From Sepioteuthis lessoniana (Eukaryota; Mollusca; Cephalopoda; Myopsida; Loliginidae), in assembly GCA_963585895.1 (NCBI GenBank), contig OY757915.1, positions 92,660,836 through 92,724,835 on the forward strand: a stretch of DNA of 64,000 bases, given 5' to 3'. The notes beneath the pieces were generated by a model, which searched no databases, was not told the DNA's origin, and worked only from the letters and a program-made list of their open reading frames with translations. This document shows, in pieces, positions 30,144 through 42,487 of this stretch. The stretch's first letter is position 1; every line of letters starts with the position of its first letter. A program made the translations under genes and the position numbers.

Positions 30144-30665
30144 GTATATCATATATTATTATATAATAGAACACGAAATTAATGCACTACGACTACAAAT
30201 CCTACAAGCCCTACATATAAAAACAAAAAACCTAGAATCAATAGAATTAATTTTGAAAATTGCGTCTATGTTTTGAAATGCCTTTAGTTTTTTTTTGTTT
30301 TTTTTTTTCAATATTTCGTATTTCTTAATAATGCTCTTTCTCGGTTGATAGCGTTTTATTTTTAAATTCATCAGCGTCTCAGTTTTGTCCGACTCTGAGT
30401 TTACGTAATTGTGCAATGTTATAAAAAACATTAAAAAAACTCTTTCAAAAAACTCTTTCAAAAAACACTCCTCATACATGCAAGAGACACCTTATTTTGC
30501 CCTATAAAAGGTCCGAAATCGCTCGGGACAGTTTTGGTCAATCCATCCACCAATTCCAGCATAAAACCAAGATACTTATCCTGAAAGGATCTTAATAAAA
30601 CTTTATAGACAAAATGTTTCTTTGTTATTTAATCAAACATGCATAAACGAAATTCTGCTGCCCAA
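30144..30665. other. Unassigned 520 bp
   Basis: A 106-codon minus frame at 30,159-30,479 is K/I/F-rich with no known domain. 'ccctataaaaggtccg' at about 30,500 is TATA-box-like without a gene. A run 'aaaaaactctttc' is duplicated at about 30,434-30,460. Confidence 0.35.
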
Positions 30666-30673
30666 CTACAACG

Positions 30674-30713
<40 letters not shown>

Positions 30714-31170
30714 TATATTGGTTTGAGTGAGAGTATATATATATATTGAGTGAGAGTATATATACATTGACTGAGTGTGTATGTATATTGTGAGAGAGTG
30801 AGTATATATATATACTGAGTGAGACTGAGAGTGAGAGTTTGAGTGATGGTATATATATAAATATATACTGTTTTGAGTGTGAGTATATATATATTGAGTG
30901 AGAGTATATGTACATTGAATGAGAGTGTACATACATTGAGTGAGAGTGAGTATATATATATATATTGACTGGGACTGAGAGTGAGAGTTTGAGTGAGAGT
31001 ATATATATATATATATATGTACTGGTTTGAGTGAGAGTATATATATATTGAGTGAGAGTATATATACATTGAGTGAGAGTGTACATATATTGAGTAAGAG
31101 TGAGTATATATATATTGAGTGAGACTGAGAGTGAGAGTTTGAGTGAGAGTATATATACATATATATACTA
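30666..31170. repeat. TA / GAGTGA higher-order repeat, 150-bp period
   Basis: 'gactgagagtgagagtttga' follows starts at 30,816, 30,966 and 31,116, exactly 150 bp apart. Within each unit TA runs alternate with ttgagtgagagt blocks. Three overlapping minus frames of 150-190 codons (Y/I/S/H rich) are products of this repeat. Confidence 0.92.
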
Positions 31171-31184
31171 GTTTTAGTGAGAGT

Positions 31185-31354
31185 ATGCGAGGCATTTCTG
31201 GAGAAGTAAGGACGAACTCAAAAGCGACGTTCTCCGATAGATTTCATCACCCAGACGTGCAAGTTTTAGCCGACCAACAAGAACTTATCTACGACAGCTC
31301 TGTACAGACACAGAATGAAGTCGAGAAGACCTGGATGGATGTTAGAGACGAATG

Positions 31355-31385
<31 letters not shown>

Positions 31386-31437
31386 TCAGGGAAACCTGTG
31401 CTAGCAGCGCCAGATGATGATGATGATGATGATGATA
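31185..31437 (+). pseudogene. Distant RTE-like LINE 3' end
   Basis: 'catttctggagaagtaagga' followed by 'cgaactcaaaagcgacgttc' parallels the HCWRSKDEL-SDVL region. The end 'gtgctagcagcgccagatga' plus (TGA)n parallels the RTE C-terminus and tail. The middle is not alignable by eye and includes a GA run. Confidence 0.55.
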
Positions 31438-31642
31438 GTATTGCTAAGTTCGAAAGTATAACTTCTCTTTTCTATTTGGTTTATATCTCTTTTTTTCTTT
31501 TTTAATATTTTTTGTAGATATTTTGTATATCATTTTGTATATGTTATTTTTTTATTTTGTATCTTTTTATATTTCTGTTTTCCTTATTTTGGAAAAGAAG
31601 AGAGAGAAATAAAGAGAGTGAAAGAGAGAGAATGAGAGAGAG

Positions 31643-31682
<40 letters not shown>

Positions 31683-31985
31683 GGAAACCTATGCTAGCAG
31701 CGCTAGATGATGATGATGATGATGATGATATTGCTAAGTTCGAAAGTATAACTTCTCTTTTCTATTTGGTTTATATCTCTTTTTTTTTTCTTTTTTTATA
31801 TTTTTTGTAGATATTTTGTATATAATTTTGTATATGTTATTTTTTTATTTTGTATCTTTTTATATTTCTGTTTTCCTTATTTTGGAAAAGAAGAGAGAGA
31901 AATAAAGAGAGTGAAAGAGAGAGAATGAGAGAGAGAAAGAAAGAGAGGGAGAGAGAGAGAAAGAGAAAGAAAGAGAGGGAGAGAG
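31353..31985. repeat. ~293-bp direct tandem duplication with GA runs
   Basis: The stretch from 'gtcagggaaacct' (31,385) through 'cttattttggaaaagaagag' is repeated from 31,678, an offset of 293 bp, with only a few differences. Each copy carries the (GAT)n LINE tail, so the duplication is younger than the LINE insertion. Confidence 0.9.
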
Positions 31986-32527
31986 AGAGAGAGAGAGATG
32001 GCTGAAATAGAATGGGGAAAGAAAGAGGAAAATATGCGTTTATGAAAAAGACAAAAGAAATAAAGTGTGCAACAAGTGCCAAAAAAGAAATCACGCTGAT
32101 AAAAACTCGGAGAATTAAAATAACTAAACGAATTAAATAGAAAACAAACGTTTGCTTTTGCCATACACAATAAAAAAAATTATAATCCAACCAGTAAATG
32201 TCACCCATGCGAAGAAGGAAGCCAGACATTAAATCACATTATAAGTTAGCACAGCAGGCAGGCTTTTTAGCATATACAAAAATAGAAAAGACACTGAGGT
32301 AAAGACAATGATCCCCTGGGGTAGGTGCAATCATCTTGTCTTCTATTATACAATCAAATGGTAGGAGGATGTTTGCTAGTCAACCTTAAGGGAGAGATTA
32401 GAGCTGTTCGTGCTTTTTGTTCAGCTGTTTTGTCGCTTTCTGAAGGGGAACGACTAAAAGTGAAGCAAGCCTGATCTTGTGCTTGCATCATTTTCCCATT
32501 ATACAACATAAACCTGTCGGAAGGGCT
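31986..32527. other. Unassigned 540 bp
   Basis: A-rich to 32,200, then mixed sequence. No repeat family or coding region recognised. Confidence 0.4.
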
Positions 32528-32731
32528 TTGAAAATGCTGACTGTATTCTCAGCAGAAGGGTAAGTGCCCCTCTACACAAAAAAGAGGTGTCCTGGGTATG
32601 ACACTTAACGGCATCTGGTAGAGAAGATTTAATCAGGATAGTTCGGCGTATCCGTTCATTCTCTTTACTTTCTGGACCGTTTCTGACCCGGATGGTGTCA
32701 CACCTGTTAGGTTCCCATCTATGGGTCGATT
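32528..32731 (+). mobile_element. Rep-B head half, diverged
   Basis: 'ctgactgtattctcagcaga' through 'tcccatctatgggtcg'. Modules and tail absent; Rep-C follows directly. Confidence 0.65.
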
Positions 32732-32732
32732 A

Positions 32733-32945
32733 GAGTTGGTTTGGTTTCTCTTCGTGGGTTATTTAATGAGAAAGCCATCCTTGTAGAAGAACCGTTTAGG
32801 TAATATTTAACCAATAATTAGGGGGCGATAAGGGGTTTACACTTTTCTCTAGGTTATTAGTCTAAAAGCAAATGCAATTGCGCGACAGAGATCGAACTCG
32901 CTTACAACGATGTTGCAGGGTCACATGTTGGCCACAACGTCTCTT
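32733..32945 (-). mobile_element. Rep-C copy, diverged
   Basis: Complement of tail, middle and head in order ('ttatttaatgagaaagccat' to 'gttggccacaacgtctc'). Confidence 0.65.
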
Positions 32946-33097
32946 GACTTCCCCCAAATTGATCAGTTTGAAAATTATTAGTATTAGATAGGAATACTTC
33001 AAAACATATTTAGGTGTGAAATTGTTTAATGCTATGAACAGTTAATTAAAGATATAATCGCTTACAAATAGAAAATACAAGTTACTTGAAAGCAGGG
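32946..33097. repeat. Module F-like AT-rich units
   Basis: 'aattattagtattagatagg' and 'gaaaatacaagttacttga' resemble module F. No gene. Confidence 0.45.
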
Positions 33098-33310
33098 GAA
33101 GACTCGGTGGCGAAATGTTTCAAGTGCTGAACTGTGTCTTTAAAAGAAAAGAGTTCGATCTTCTATGGAGCTATTGAATTCACTTTATGGCTAATACCCT
33201 TTAGAAAGGTATGAAACCCCCTTATATCCTCAGTTATGGGTTAAATCGTGCCACTGCTGTTCTTCTGCAACGAATGGGTGCGGGCTTTGATATTAAATAA
33301 CCTGCTGTAT
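33098..33310 (+). mobile_element. Rep-C copy, diverged
   Basis: Decayed head with 'aaagagttcgatcttc' B-box region, middle 'ggctaataccctttagaaag', tail 'gatattaaataacctgc'. It forms an inverted pair with the copy at 32,733. Confidence 0.65.
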
Positions 33311-33885
33311 AGTCACATGTATTCAGAATCATAATGACGACACAATAAAGACGACGAGCGACAGTCTTTTAGAAAAATATACCTCTCATATTATTTGAAA
33401 GAGTTGTGTGTGAGAGGGAGTTGGAGACTGAACAAAGACTGCAACATATTGACCCCAACTCTTATAGCCATTAGCGTTGTGTCTTTCTTGTTCTCCAGGG
33501 TTGCTCAACCGGAGGCCCGGGGGCCCAGCTTTCTGCTGAGTGCTAGCTTTCTCTACCACATCTTTTCCCCAACTGGCCTGGACTCCAAACTAACTGACTT
33601 CCTGTCTTCACTGAGTTATATAATACTTCAATCGTCCTCTCAATCTTTGAAATGGCATGTTTGATCGTCATCAAGCGGAAATAACTGTGATGCAGTTCAC
33701 AGGTCACTCTCTTCCGGTGCATCAGTCTATGACTGTACCTCGGGATTTTACCTTGTCCCATTTTGTCAGCCAAGCTCGCCCACACCAACAGAATATGCAC
33801 TTCCGCCGTCTTTGGAATGGCAGGATTGGCCGGGTCGAAGGTCATTATACAACAAACCCACGATGGCTCAATGTCCCGGGACAAT
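33311..33885. other. Unassigned 575 bp, GC-richer
   Basis: Contains a 122-codon minus frame (33,543-33,911) and an 89-codon plus frame (33,395-33,664), neither with a recognisable domain. The phrase 'gggttgctcaaccggaggcc' is reminiscent of hAT-type internal sequence, but no terminal repeats are seen. Confidence 0.35.
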
Positions 33886-34118
33886 GGCCTAATGAGTAGA
33901 GTGTTCTCCAATGGTCCGGGGGCCGGGGTTCAATCCCAGGTCGAGTCCTACCAAAGAGTCAAAAATGGTACCTAATGCCGCCTTGCTTAGCACAGCACTA
34001 TAAGGTAAGGATCAAGGGTAAGTGTAGCACTCCCAGGAAATGATCTTCACCTCTAGTGTAGTAGATATTGAAAAAGGCACCTTTGGTTCACCCTCGACAA
34101 AGGTCACCAACTTTACTG
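33886..34118 (+). mobile_element. Rep-D copy
   Basis: Head 'ggcctaatgagtagagtgtt', B box gttcaatcccagg, body and tail 'aaggtcaccaacttta'. Confidence 0.8.
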
Positions 34119-34205
34119 AAACTATATAATTCTTTACAAAAACTATCTTTAACTTCAAATAACCCAAGAATGGTTGATGTGCCTTAAAACTTTCGAACCA
34201 AACCA
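34119..34205 (+). mobile_element. Rep-B-type tail fragment
   Basis: 'acttcaaataacccaagaat' then 'ggttgatgtgccttaaaac'. Only the 3' tail is present, directly after Rep-D. Confidence 0.55.
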
Positions 34206-34262
34206 CCCCTACCTGAGAGAGTCGCTTTGATATGTCTGTGGCAATCTCCTTTGGATTTTATA

Positions 34263-34346
34263 TACATTTTTGATTTTATTGCATACCAACCCTTGTAAGT
34301 TATTTAAAATCATCTCTTCTTTATATATATATATATATATATATAT
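34263..34346 (-). mobile_element. Rep-B tail with (TA)n
   Basis: 'ttttattgcataccaaccct' (tail complement) followed by (TA)n at 34,324-34,346, the fixed arrangement of Rep-B. Confidence 0.65.
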
Positions 34347-34410
34347 TAAGTGAATATTATTTGTGAGAGAATAGTTTGTATGTTACATTTTAAACAACAA
34401 ACGTTGAGTC

Positions 34411-34595
34411 ATTTGACTCAAGGTCAAATGACTTGAAGGCCAGATTACATGACAGGTAATGAGAAGAAGACTTTATTTGTCTCTACCTCCCACCAGAAAG
34501 GATTTGACTCAAGGTCAAATGTCTTGAAGACCAGATTAGATGACACGTACAAGGCAACGTTCGGGTAGAAGACATTTTTTGGCTCTTCTTCCCAC
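34411..34595 (+). repeat. Detached satellite island
   Basis: About two monomers of the main satellite, 0.5 kb left of the array. The sequence is nearly the same as 35,841-36,025, including rare variants gggtagaagacatttttt and ggctcttcttcccac. Confidence 0.9.
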
Positions 34596-35094
34596 ATTCG
34601 TTTGTAGACGGTTGAATTGTTTCGAGTATTCTATTTAACACAAAGGGTTTCATTTGCACACAGTGAAATGATTGGTATTCACGGCATATCAAACTTTGTA
34701 GGATAATTAATACCAAATCAAATTTTAAATATTCATATATTAGATATATTTGATTTGTCAGATTATTTCGTTGGTTATATTTTATGGGATATCAACCATT
34801 ATAAGTTATGAAATGCCAAATGTTCTTTATACGTATATTAAATGTATAAGATGTGTAAATAAATAGTCAGTTGGGAAGATTTTTAAACAAGCCCGAGCTC
34901 ATTAGTTTTCACTGTTAAATTGATTCAAGTAGTGCTATGTAAGATTAACAATTTATTTCAAAAACAGTCATTGTTAGGCGGTTATTTTATTATTCATGCG
35001 ATTTGTCTGTGAATAGTTTTTGCAGAGTCTGTTAAGATCGGTGGTATACAATTATGGTCGTAGTCAGACAAGAGCGTTGATGAAAGGTGCGGGG
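34596..35094 (-). mobile_element. Rep-B fragments between island and array
   Basis: Two tail-type segments ('cggcatatcaaactttgtag', 'gggatatcaaccattataag') and 'acaagcccgagctcatta' show Rep-B pieces. The order suggests at least two partial copies. (TA)n follows at 35,095-35,116. Confidence 0.6.
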
Positions 35095-35125
35095 TATATA
35101 TATATATATATATATACATATATCT

Positions 35126-38100
35126 GCCTCCCATCTGACAGGACTTGACTCAAAGTCAAAGGACTTGAAGGCCAGATTAGATGACACGTACAGGGTAACG
35201 TTCGGGAAGACCGGATTTGTCTCTACGTCCCACAAGACAGGAGTTGACCCAACGTCAAAAGACCATAAGGCCCGTTTAGTTGACACGCACAGGGCAACGT
35301 TCGGGATGAAGAACTTATTTACAAATGCCTTCCACTAGACAGGACTTGATTCAAGGTAAATTGACTTGAAGGCCTGATTAAATGACCCGTACAGGGTATC
35401 GTTCACAAAGAAGACCTATTTTGTCTCCGCCTCCCACAAAGCGGAATTTGACTCAAGGTCAAATGGCTTGAAGGCCGGATTACATGACAGATACTGAGAA
35501 GAAGACTTTATTGGTCTCTGCCTCCCACCAGAAAGGATTTGACTCAAGGTCAAATGTCTTGAAGGCCAGATTAGATGACACGTACAGGGTAACGTTCGGG
35601 AAGACCGGATTTGTCTCTACGTCCCACAAGACAGGAGTTGACCCAACGTCAAAAGACCATAAGGCCCATTTAGTTGACACGCATAGGGCAACGTTCGGGA
35701 AGAAGAACTTATTTGCAAATGCCTTCCAATAGACAGGACTTGACTCAAGGCAAATTGACTTGAAGGCCTGATTAAATGACACGTACAGGGTATCGTTCAC
35801 AAAGAAGACCTATTTTGTCCCCGCCTCCCACCAGGCGGAACTTGACTCAATGTCAAATGACTTGAAGGCTGGATTACATCACAGGTACTGAGAAGAAGAC
35901 TTTATTTGTCTCTACCTCCCACCAGAAACGATTTGACTCAAGGTCAAATGTCTTGAAGACCAGATTAGATGACACGTACAAGGCAACGTTCGGGTAGAAG
36001 ACATTTTTTGGCTCTTCTTCCCACCCGACGGAACTTGACTCTTGGTCAAATGACTTAAAGGCTGGATTCGAGGACACGTACACCTAAGATCTTATTTGTC
36101 TTTCCCTCCCACGAGGAAGGGCGAGTCAAGGTCAAAGGACTTGAAGGCAGATTTGATAACACATACAGAGAGGAAGATCTTATTTGTCCCTGCCTCCCAC
36201 AAGACAGGATTTGATTCGTTAAATGACTCAAAGCCGGATTCGATAACACGTACAAGGTAATGTTCCCATGTAGTGGGAAGAAGTGCTTCTGTCTCTGTTT
36301 TGGAAGAAGTGTCTCTGTCTCTGCCTCCCACCAGACAAGACATGACACAAGGTCACATCACTCAAAGAGGAAGAGGACCTTATTTGACTCTGCCTCCCAC
36401 CCGACGGGACTTGACTGAAGGTCAAATGACTTGACTCAAGGTCAAATGACTTGTTTTAGTGACAAGTACAGTATAAAATTCCAGAGGAGATTTTATTTGT
36501 CTCGGCCGCCCATCAGACGGGACTAGACTCAAGGTCAAATGAATCGAAGGCTTGACTGTACGTGTTATCTAATCGATAACACGTGTTATCTAATCGATAA
36601 CACGTACAGGGCAACGTTCGGGAAAAAGACCTTATTTGTCCCTGCCTCCCACCAGACGAGACTTGACTCAAGGTCAAATAACTTGAAGGCCAGATTATAT
36701 GACACGTACAGGGAAAAACTTATTTGTCTCTGCCTCCTCCCACCAGCCAGGACTTGACTCAAGGTCAAATGACTTGAAGGCCTTATTAGATGACACGTGA
36801 AAGGGCAAGGTTAAGGAAGAAGACCTTATTTGTCTCTGAAATCCACCAGACGGGACTTTAATCAAGGTCAAACGACTCGAAGACCGGATTAGATGACACG
36901 TTCAGGGCAACGTTCGGGAAGAAGACTTTATTTGTCTCTGCCAGTCAGGTTTTGAATAAAAGTGAAAGGTCTTGAAGGTTGGATTAGATGATTCATATGA
37001 GGAAACTTTCAGAAAGAATACTCTATTTGTCTCTGCCACCTACCAAACGGGACTCTACTCAAGATCAAATAACTCGAAGAACGGATTAGATAATATAAAA
37101 TAAGATATTAGATAAGATAAGAAGACTTTATTTGTCTCTGCTTTCCACAAACAGGATTTCACTCAATGTCAAATGACTCGAAGGCCGGATTAGATGACAC
37201 GTAGAGGGCAACATACGGGAAGAAGAACTTATTTGTCTCTGCCTTCCACTAGAGAGTACTTGACTCAAGGTCAAATGACCCGAAGGCAGGATTAGATGAC
37301 ACGTACAGGGAAAAAGATTTTATTTTTCTCTGCCTTCCGCCAGGCACATCATGACTCAAAGTCAAATGACTTAAAGACTGAATTAGATGACACGTACAGG
37401 GAAGAAGACCTTATTTGTCTCTGCCTCCGCCCAGAGAGAACTTGACCCAAGGTCAAATGACTCGAAGGCCATGTTAGATGACACGTACAGGGCAACGTAA
37501 AGGAAGAACCTTATTTCTCTCTGCATCCTACCAGACAGTATTGAACTCAAGGTCAAATGTCTTGAAGTATGGCGTAGATGACACGTACAGAACAACGTTC
37601 GGGAAGAAGACTTTATTTGTCTCTTCTTCCCACCAGACAGGACGTGACTAAAGGTCAAATGACTTGAACGCAGGATTAGGTTACACGTACAGGTAAAATT
37701 TTGAAAAGGTATTTTTTTCCAATACGGGTCTAGACTCAAGGTAAAACAACGTGAAGGCCAGTTAAAATGACACGTACAGGGAAGAACTTATTTGTCTCGG
37801 CCTCCCACCAGCCAGGACTGACTCAAGGTCAAATAACTCGAAGCCCGGATTAGATGAAACGTTCAGGGCAACGTTCGGGAAGAAGACTTTATTTGTCTCT
37901 GAAACCCACCAGACGGTACTTGAGTCAAGGTCAAAGGACTCAAAGGCAACTTCGAGAAGAATACTCTATTTGTCTCTTACGTCCAGCAGACAGGACTCGA
38001 TTCAAAATAAAATAACTCAAAGGCCGGATTAGATATTCGGGAAGAAGCCCTTATTTGTCTCCGCTAGACAGTACTTGATTGAAGATCAAATGACTCGAAG

Positions 38101-40415
38101 GCTGGGTTAGTTGACACGTACAGGGCAACGTTCGGGAAGAACCTTATTTCCCTCTACACCCCACCAGACAAGATTGAACTCAAGGTAAAAAGTTTGAAGG
38201 CTGGCTTAGAGGACATGTACAGGACAACTTTCGGGAAGAAGACTTTATTTGTCTCTGCCTCTCACCAGACAAGACTTGACTCAAGGTCAAATGACTTGAT
38301 GGCCAGATTAGGCGACGCGTGCAGTGCAATGTTCGGGAAGGAGACTTTATTTGTGTCGCCCCCCAACCAGACAGAACTTGACTAAAGGTCAAATAACTTG
38401 ATGGCCGGTTTATATAAAACGTACAGGGTAACGTTCGGGAAGAAGACCTATTTTGTCCCTGCCTCTCACCGTCCAGAAGTTGACTCAAGGTCAAATGACT
38501 TGATGGCTGGCATAGATGACACCTAGGGGGAAGAAGACCTCATTTTTCTCCGCCTTCTACAAGGCACGACTTGATTCAATATCAAATGACTTGGATGACA
38601 CGTACATGGGAGAAGACCTTACTTGTCTCTGCCTCAACACAGACAGGACTTGATTCAAAGTCAAATGACTTGAGGGCCGGATTCGATGACACGTGCTGGG
38701 CAACGTTCGGGAAGATCTTATTTGTCTCAGAAACCCACTTGACAGGACTTGACTCAAGGGCAAATTACTCGAAGGCTGCATTAGATGACACTTACTGGGG
38801 AGATGACCTTATTTGTCTTTGCATCCCACCGGACAGGACTTGACTCAAGGTCAAATGTCTTGAAGGCGAGCTTAGATGACACGTACAGGGCAACTTTCGG
38901 GAAGAAGACTTTATTTGTCTCTATCTTCCACCAGCGGGACTTCACACAATGTGAAATGACTCAAAGGCTGGATTAGATGATGCGTACAGGGCAACAATCG
39001 CGGAGAAGCCCTTATTTGGCTAAGACTCGCACCAGACACGACTTGACTAAAGATCAAATAACTCAATGGCAGGATTAGATGACACGTACAATGAAGAACC
39101 CATATTTGTCTCTGCCTCCAACCAGACGGGACTTGACTCAACGTCAATTGACTCGAAGGCCGAATTACATGACAAATACAGGGCAAGTTTTGCGAAGAAG
39201 ACCTTATTTGTCACTGCCCGCCACCAGACGGGACTTGACTCAAAGTCAAATGACTTGAAGGCCAGATTATGTGATTTGTACAGGGCAACGTTTTGGAAAA
39301 CGACTCCATTACTCTCTGCTTCTCCCACCAAACAGGACTTGACTCAAGGTTAAAAAACCTGATGGCCGGATTTAGGTGACACATACAGGGAAGAGGGTCT
39401 TATTTGTCTCAGCCTCCCAGCAGACAGGACTTCACTCATGGTCAATTGACTCAAAGGCTGGATTCGATGTCACGTACAGGGCAAGGTTCGGGAAGGGAAC
39501 GCTATTTGTCTCTGCTTTCTAACAGACGGGACTTGACTCAAGGTCAAATGACTGGAAACTGGATTAGATAACATGCACAGGGCAACGTTCGAGAAGGAGA
39601 CTTTATTTCTATCTGCCTCCCAACAGCCGGGATTTGACTCAAGGTCAAATGACTTGAAAGCCGGATTAGACTAAAAGTACAGTGAAACATTTGGAAAGAA
39701 GCGCTTATTCGTCTATTGAGACACGAGACAGGACTTGACTCAAGTTCAAATGACTTCAAGGCAGTATTAGATGACACCTACAGTGAAGAAGACCTTAATT
39801 GTCTCTGCCTCCCACCAAGTGGGACGGAGCTCAAGTTCAAATGATTCGAAGGCCGGATTAGGTGACAAATACTGGGCAAGGTTCTGGAAAAAGCCCTTAT
39901 TTATCTATGTCTCCCACCAGACAAGACTTGACTAAAGGTCAAATGATTTGAAGGCTGGATTAGTCGACACGTACAGGGAAGAGGACCTTATTTGACCGGC
40001 CACGATTTGACTCAAGGTCAAATGACTCAAAGGCCGGATTAGATGACACGTACAGGGCAACGCTCTGGATGAAGACTTTATTTTCTCCCCGTCTCAATAG
40101 ATGGAACTTGACTCAACGTCAAATGACTTGAAGGCTTGATTACATATCACATACAGGGAACGTTCAGGAGGACGACCTTCATTGTCTCGGCCTCCCACCC
40201 GGCGAAACATGACTCAAGGTCAAATGACTTGAAGGCCGAATTACATGACACGTACAAGGCAACGTTCGGGAAGAAGACTTTTTTTCTGCCTCCCACCAGA
40301 CGTAACGTGACGGAAGATCAAATGACTTGAAGGTCAGATTAGGTGACAGGTACGGGGCAATGTTCGTGAAGGAGACTCTACTTGTTTCTGCCTCCCACTA
40401 GATGGGACTTGAATA
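35126..40415 (+). repeat. Satellite block S1, forward, mainly 102-bp class
   Basis: Forward monomers with 91-bp units interspersed (for example 36,660-36,750). A 394-bp higher-order unit is repeated at 35,167 and 35,561. A double hairpin lies at 36,560-36,605. Confidence 0.9.
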
Positions 40416-42487
40416 GTCCTTCGAGCTATTTGACCTTGTCCGTTTGGAGGCTATTTGACCTTGTCCGTTTGGAGTCCTGTCCGTTTGGAGGCCACAGAAG
40501 TCTCATCTAATCTGGGCTTTTTAGCCATTTGACCTTTAGTCAAGTCCTGTCTGGTCGGAGTCAAAGACAAAATGAGGTCTTCTCCCCAGTAAGTGTCATC
40601 TTATCTGGCCTTTGACTATTTGACCTTGAGTCAAGTCCTGTCCTGTTGGAGGCAAACACAAGAGAGTTCTTCTCCGTACTATCTAATCCAGCCTTCGAGC
40701 TATTTGACCTTGAGTCATGTCCTTCGAGCTATTTCGAGCTATTTGACCTTCATTCATGTCCTGACCTTGAGTCATGTCTTTGATTATTTGACCTTGAGTC
40801 AAGTCCTGTCCTGTTGGAGGCAAACACAAGTGAGTTCTTCTCCGTACTATGTGTCATCTAATCCAGCCTTCGAGCTATTTGACCTTGAGTCATGACACTT
40901 ACAGGGGGAGAAGACCTCATTTGACCTTGAGTCATGTCATGTCCGGTAGGAGGCAAAGACAAATGAGGTCTTCTCCTCCGAGAAGACGGGACTTGACTCA
41001 AGGTTAAATGGCTCGACGGCAGGATTAGATGACACTTACAGGGGAAAAGACCTCATTTGTCTGTTCCTACCACCGGACTGGACTTGACTCCAGGTCAAAT
41101 AGCTCAAAAATTGGATTAGATTACGCTTCCAGGGTAGAAGACATCATTTGACTTTGCCTCCCACCAGACAGGACTTGACTCGAGGTCAAATGTGTTGAAG
41201 GCTGGATTTGATGACACTTACGGTCGGAGGCAAAAGACAAATGAGGTCCTAGAGCAGACCTCATTTGTCTGCTCCCAGACCTCATTTGTCTTTTGCCTCC
41301 GACCGCACAGGACTTGACTGAAGGTCAAATTACATGACGTAATCCAGCCTTTGAGCAATTTGACCTTGAGTCAAGTACTGTCCTGTCGGAGGCAAAAAAA
41401 ATGAGTTCTTCTCCCCTGTAAGTGTCATCTAATCCAGCATTCGAGGCATTTGACCTTGAGTCATGTCCTGTCCGGTAGGAGGCAAAGACAAGTGAGGTCT
41501 TCTCCACTCTAAGTGTCATGTAATCCAGCCTTCGAGCCATTTGACAAATGTGTCAAGTCCTGTCTTATGGGAGGCAAAGACAAAATGAGGGGTTCTCCCC
41601 TGTAAGTGTCATCTAATCTGGTCTTCGAGCCATTTGACCTTCAGTCAAGTCCTGCCCGGTCGGAGGCAAAGACAAATGAGGTCTGCTCCCCTGTAAGTGT
41701 TATCAAGTCCAGCCTTCCAGCCATTTGACCTTGAGTCAAGTCCTGTCTGGTGGGAGGCAAAGTCAAATGATGTCTTCTACCCTGTAAGCGTAATCTAATC
41801 CAATTTTTGAGCCATTTGACCTAGAGTCAAGTCCTGTCCGGTGGTAGGAACAGACAAATGAGGTCTTTTCCCCTGTAAGTGTCATCTAATCCTGCCGTCG
41901 AGCCATTTGACCTTGTGTCAAGTCCCGTCTTCTCGGAGGCAGAGACAAATAAGGTCTTCTTCCTGAACGTTGCCCTATACAATATCATGTAATCCGGCCC
42001 TTGACATTTAGTCAAGTTCTATCTTGTGGGAAGCAGCAACAAATAGAGTCTTCTCCCACAACGTTGCCCTGTACATGTCAACTATTCTGGCCTTTAAGTC
42101 ATTTGATCTTGAGTAAACTCCCGTCTGCTTGGAGGCAGAGACAGATCAGATCGTCTTTCTGACCATTGCCCTTTATTTGTTATCTAATTCAGCCTTCGAG
42201 TCACTTGACACTGTCTCAAGTCTCCTCTGGTTGGAGGTAGATATAAAGAAAATCCTCTTCCTGAACGTTGCCCTGTATTTGTTATCTCATCCGGCTTTCG
42301 AGTCATTTGACCTTGAGTCGATTCCTGTCTGGTGGGAGGTAGAGACAGATAAGGTCTTCTTCCCGAAAGTTGCCAAGTACGTTTCATCTAATCCGGTCTC
42401 CAAATCATTTGAAATTGCGTCAAGTCCCATCGGGTGAGAGGTTGAGACAAATGAAGTCTTCTCCCCGACGTCAGTCAAATCCTTTCG
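40416..42487 (-). repeat. Satellite block S2, inverted, with a forward insert
   Basis: Orientation flips at about 40,416 ('cttcgagctatttgacc' reads the complement). A forward stretch interrupts it at about 40,886-41,335, ending in a 28-bp palindrome. 41,730-42,470 is an inverted copy of 44,440-45,240. Confidence 0.88.

Noticed and set aside
30625..31195. Three overlapping minus frames of 153-188 codons
   Set aside because: They are translations of TA and GAGTGA simple repeats, rich in Y, I, S and H, with the same DNA open in all three phases.
33311..33911. Host exon in the GC-richer stretch
   Set aside because: The 122-codon minus frame has no recognised domain, overlaps Rep-D at one end and shows no clear splice sites.
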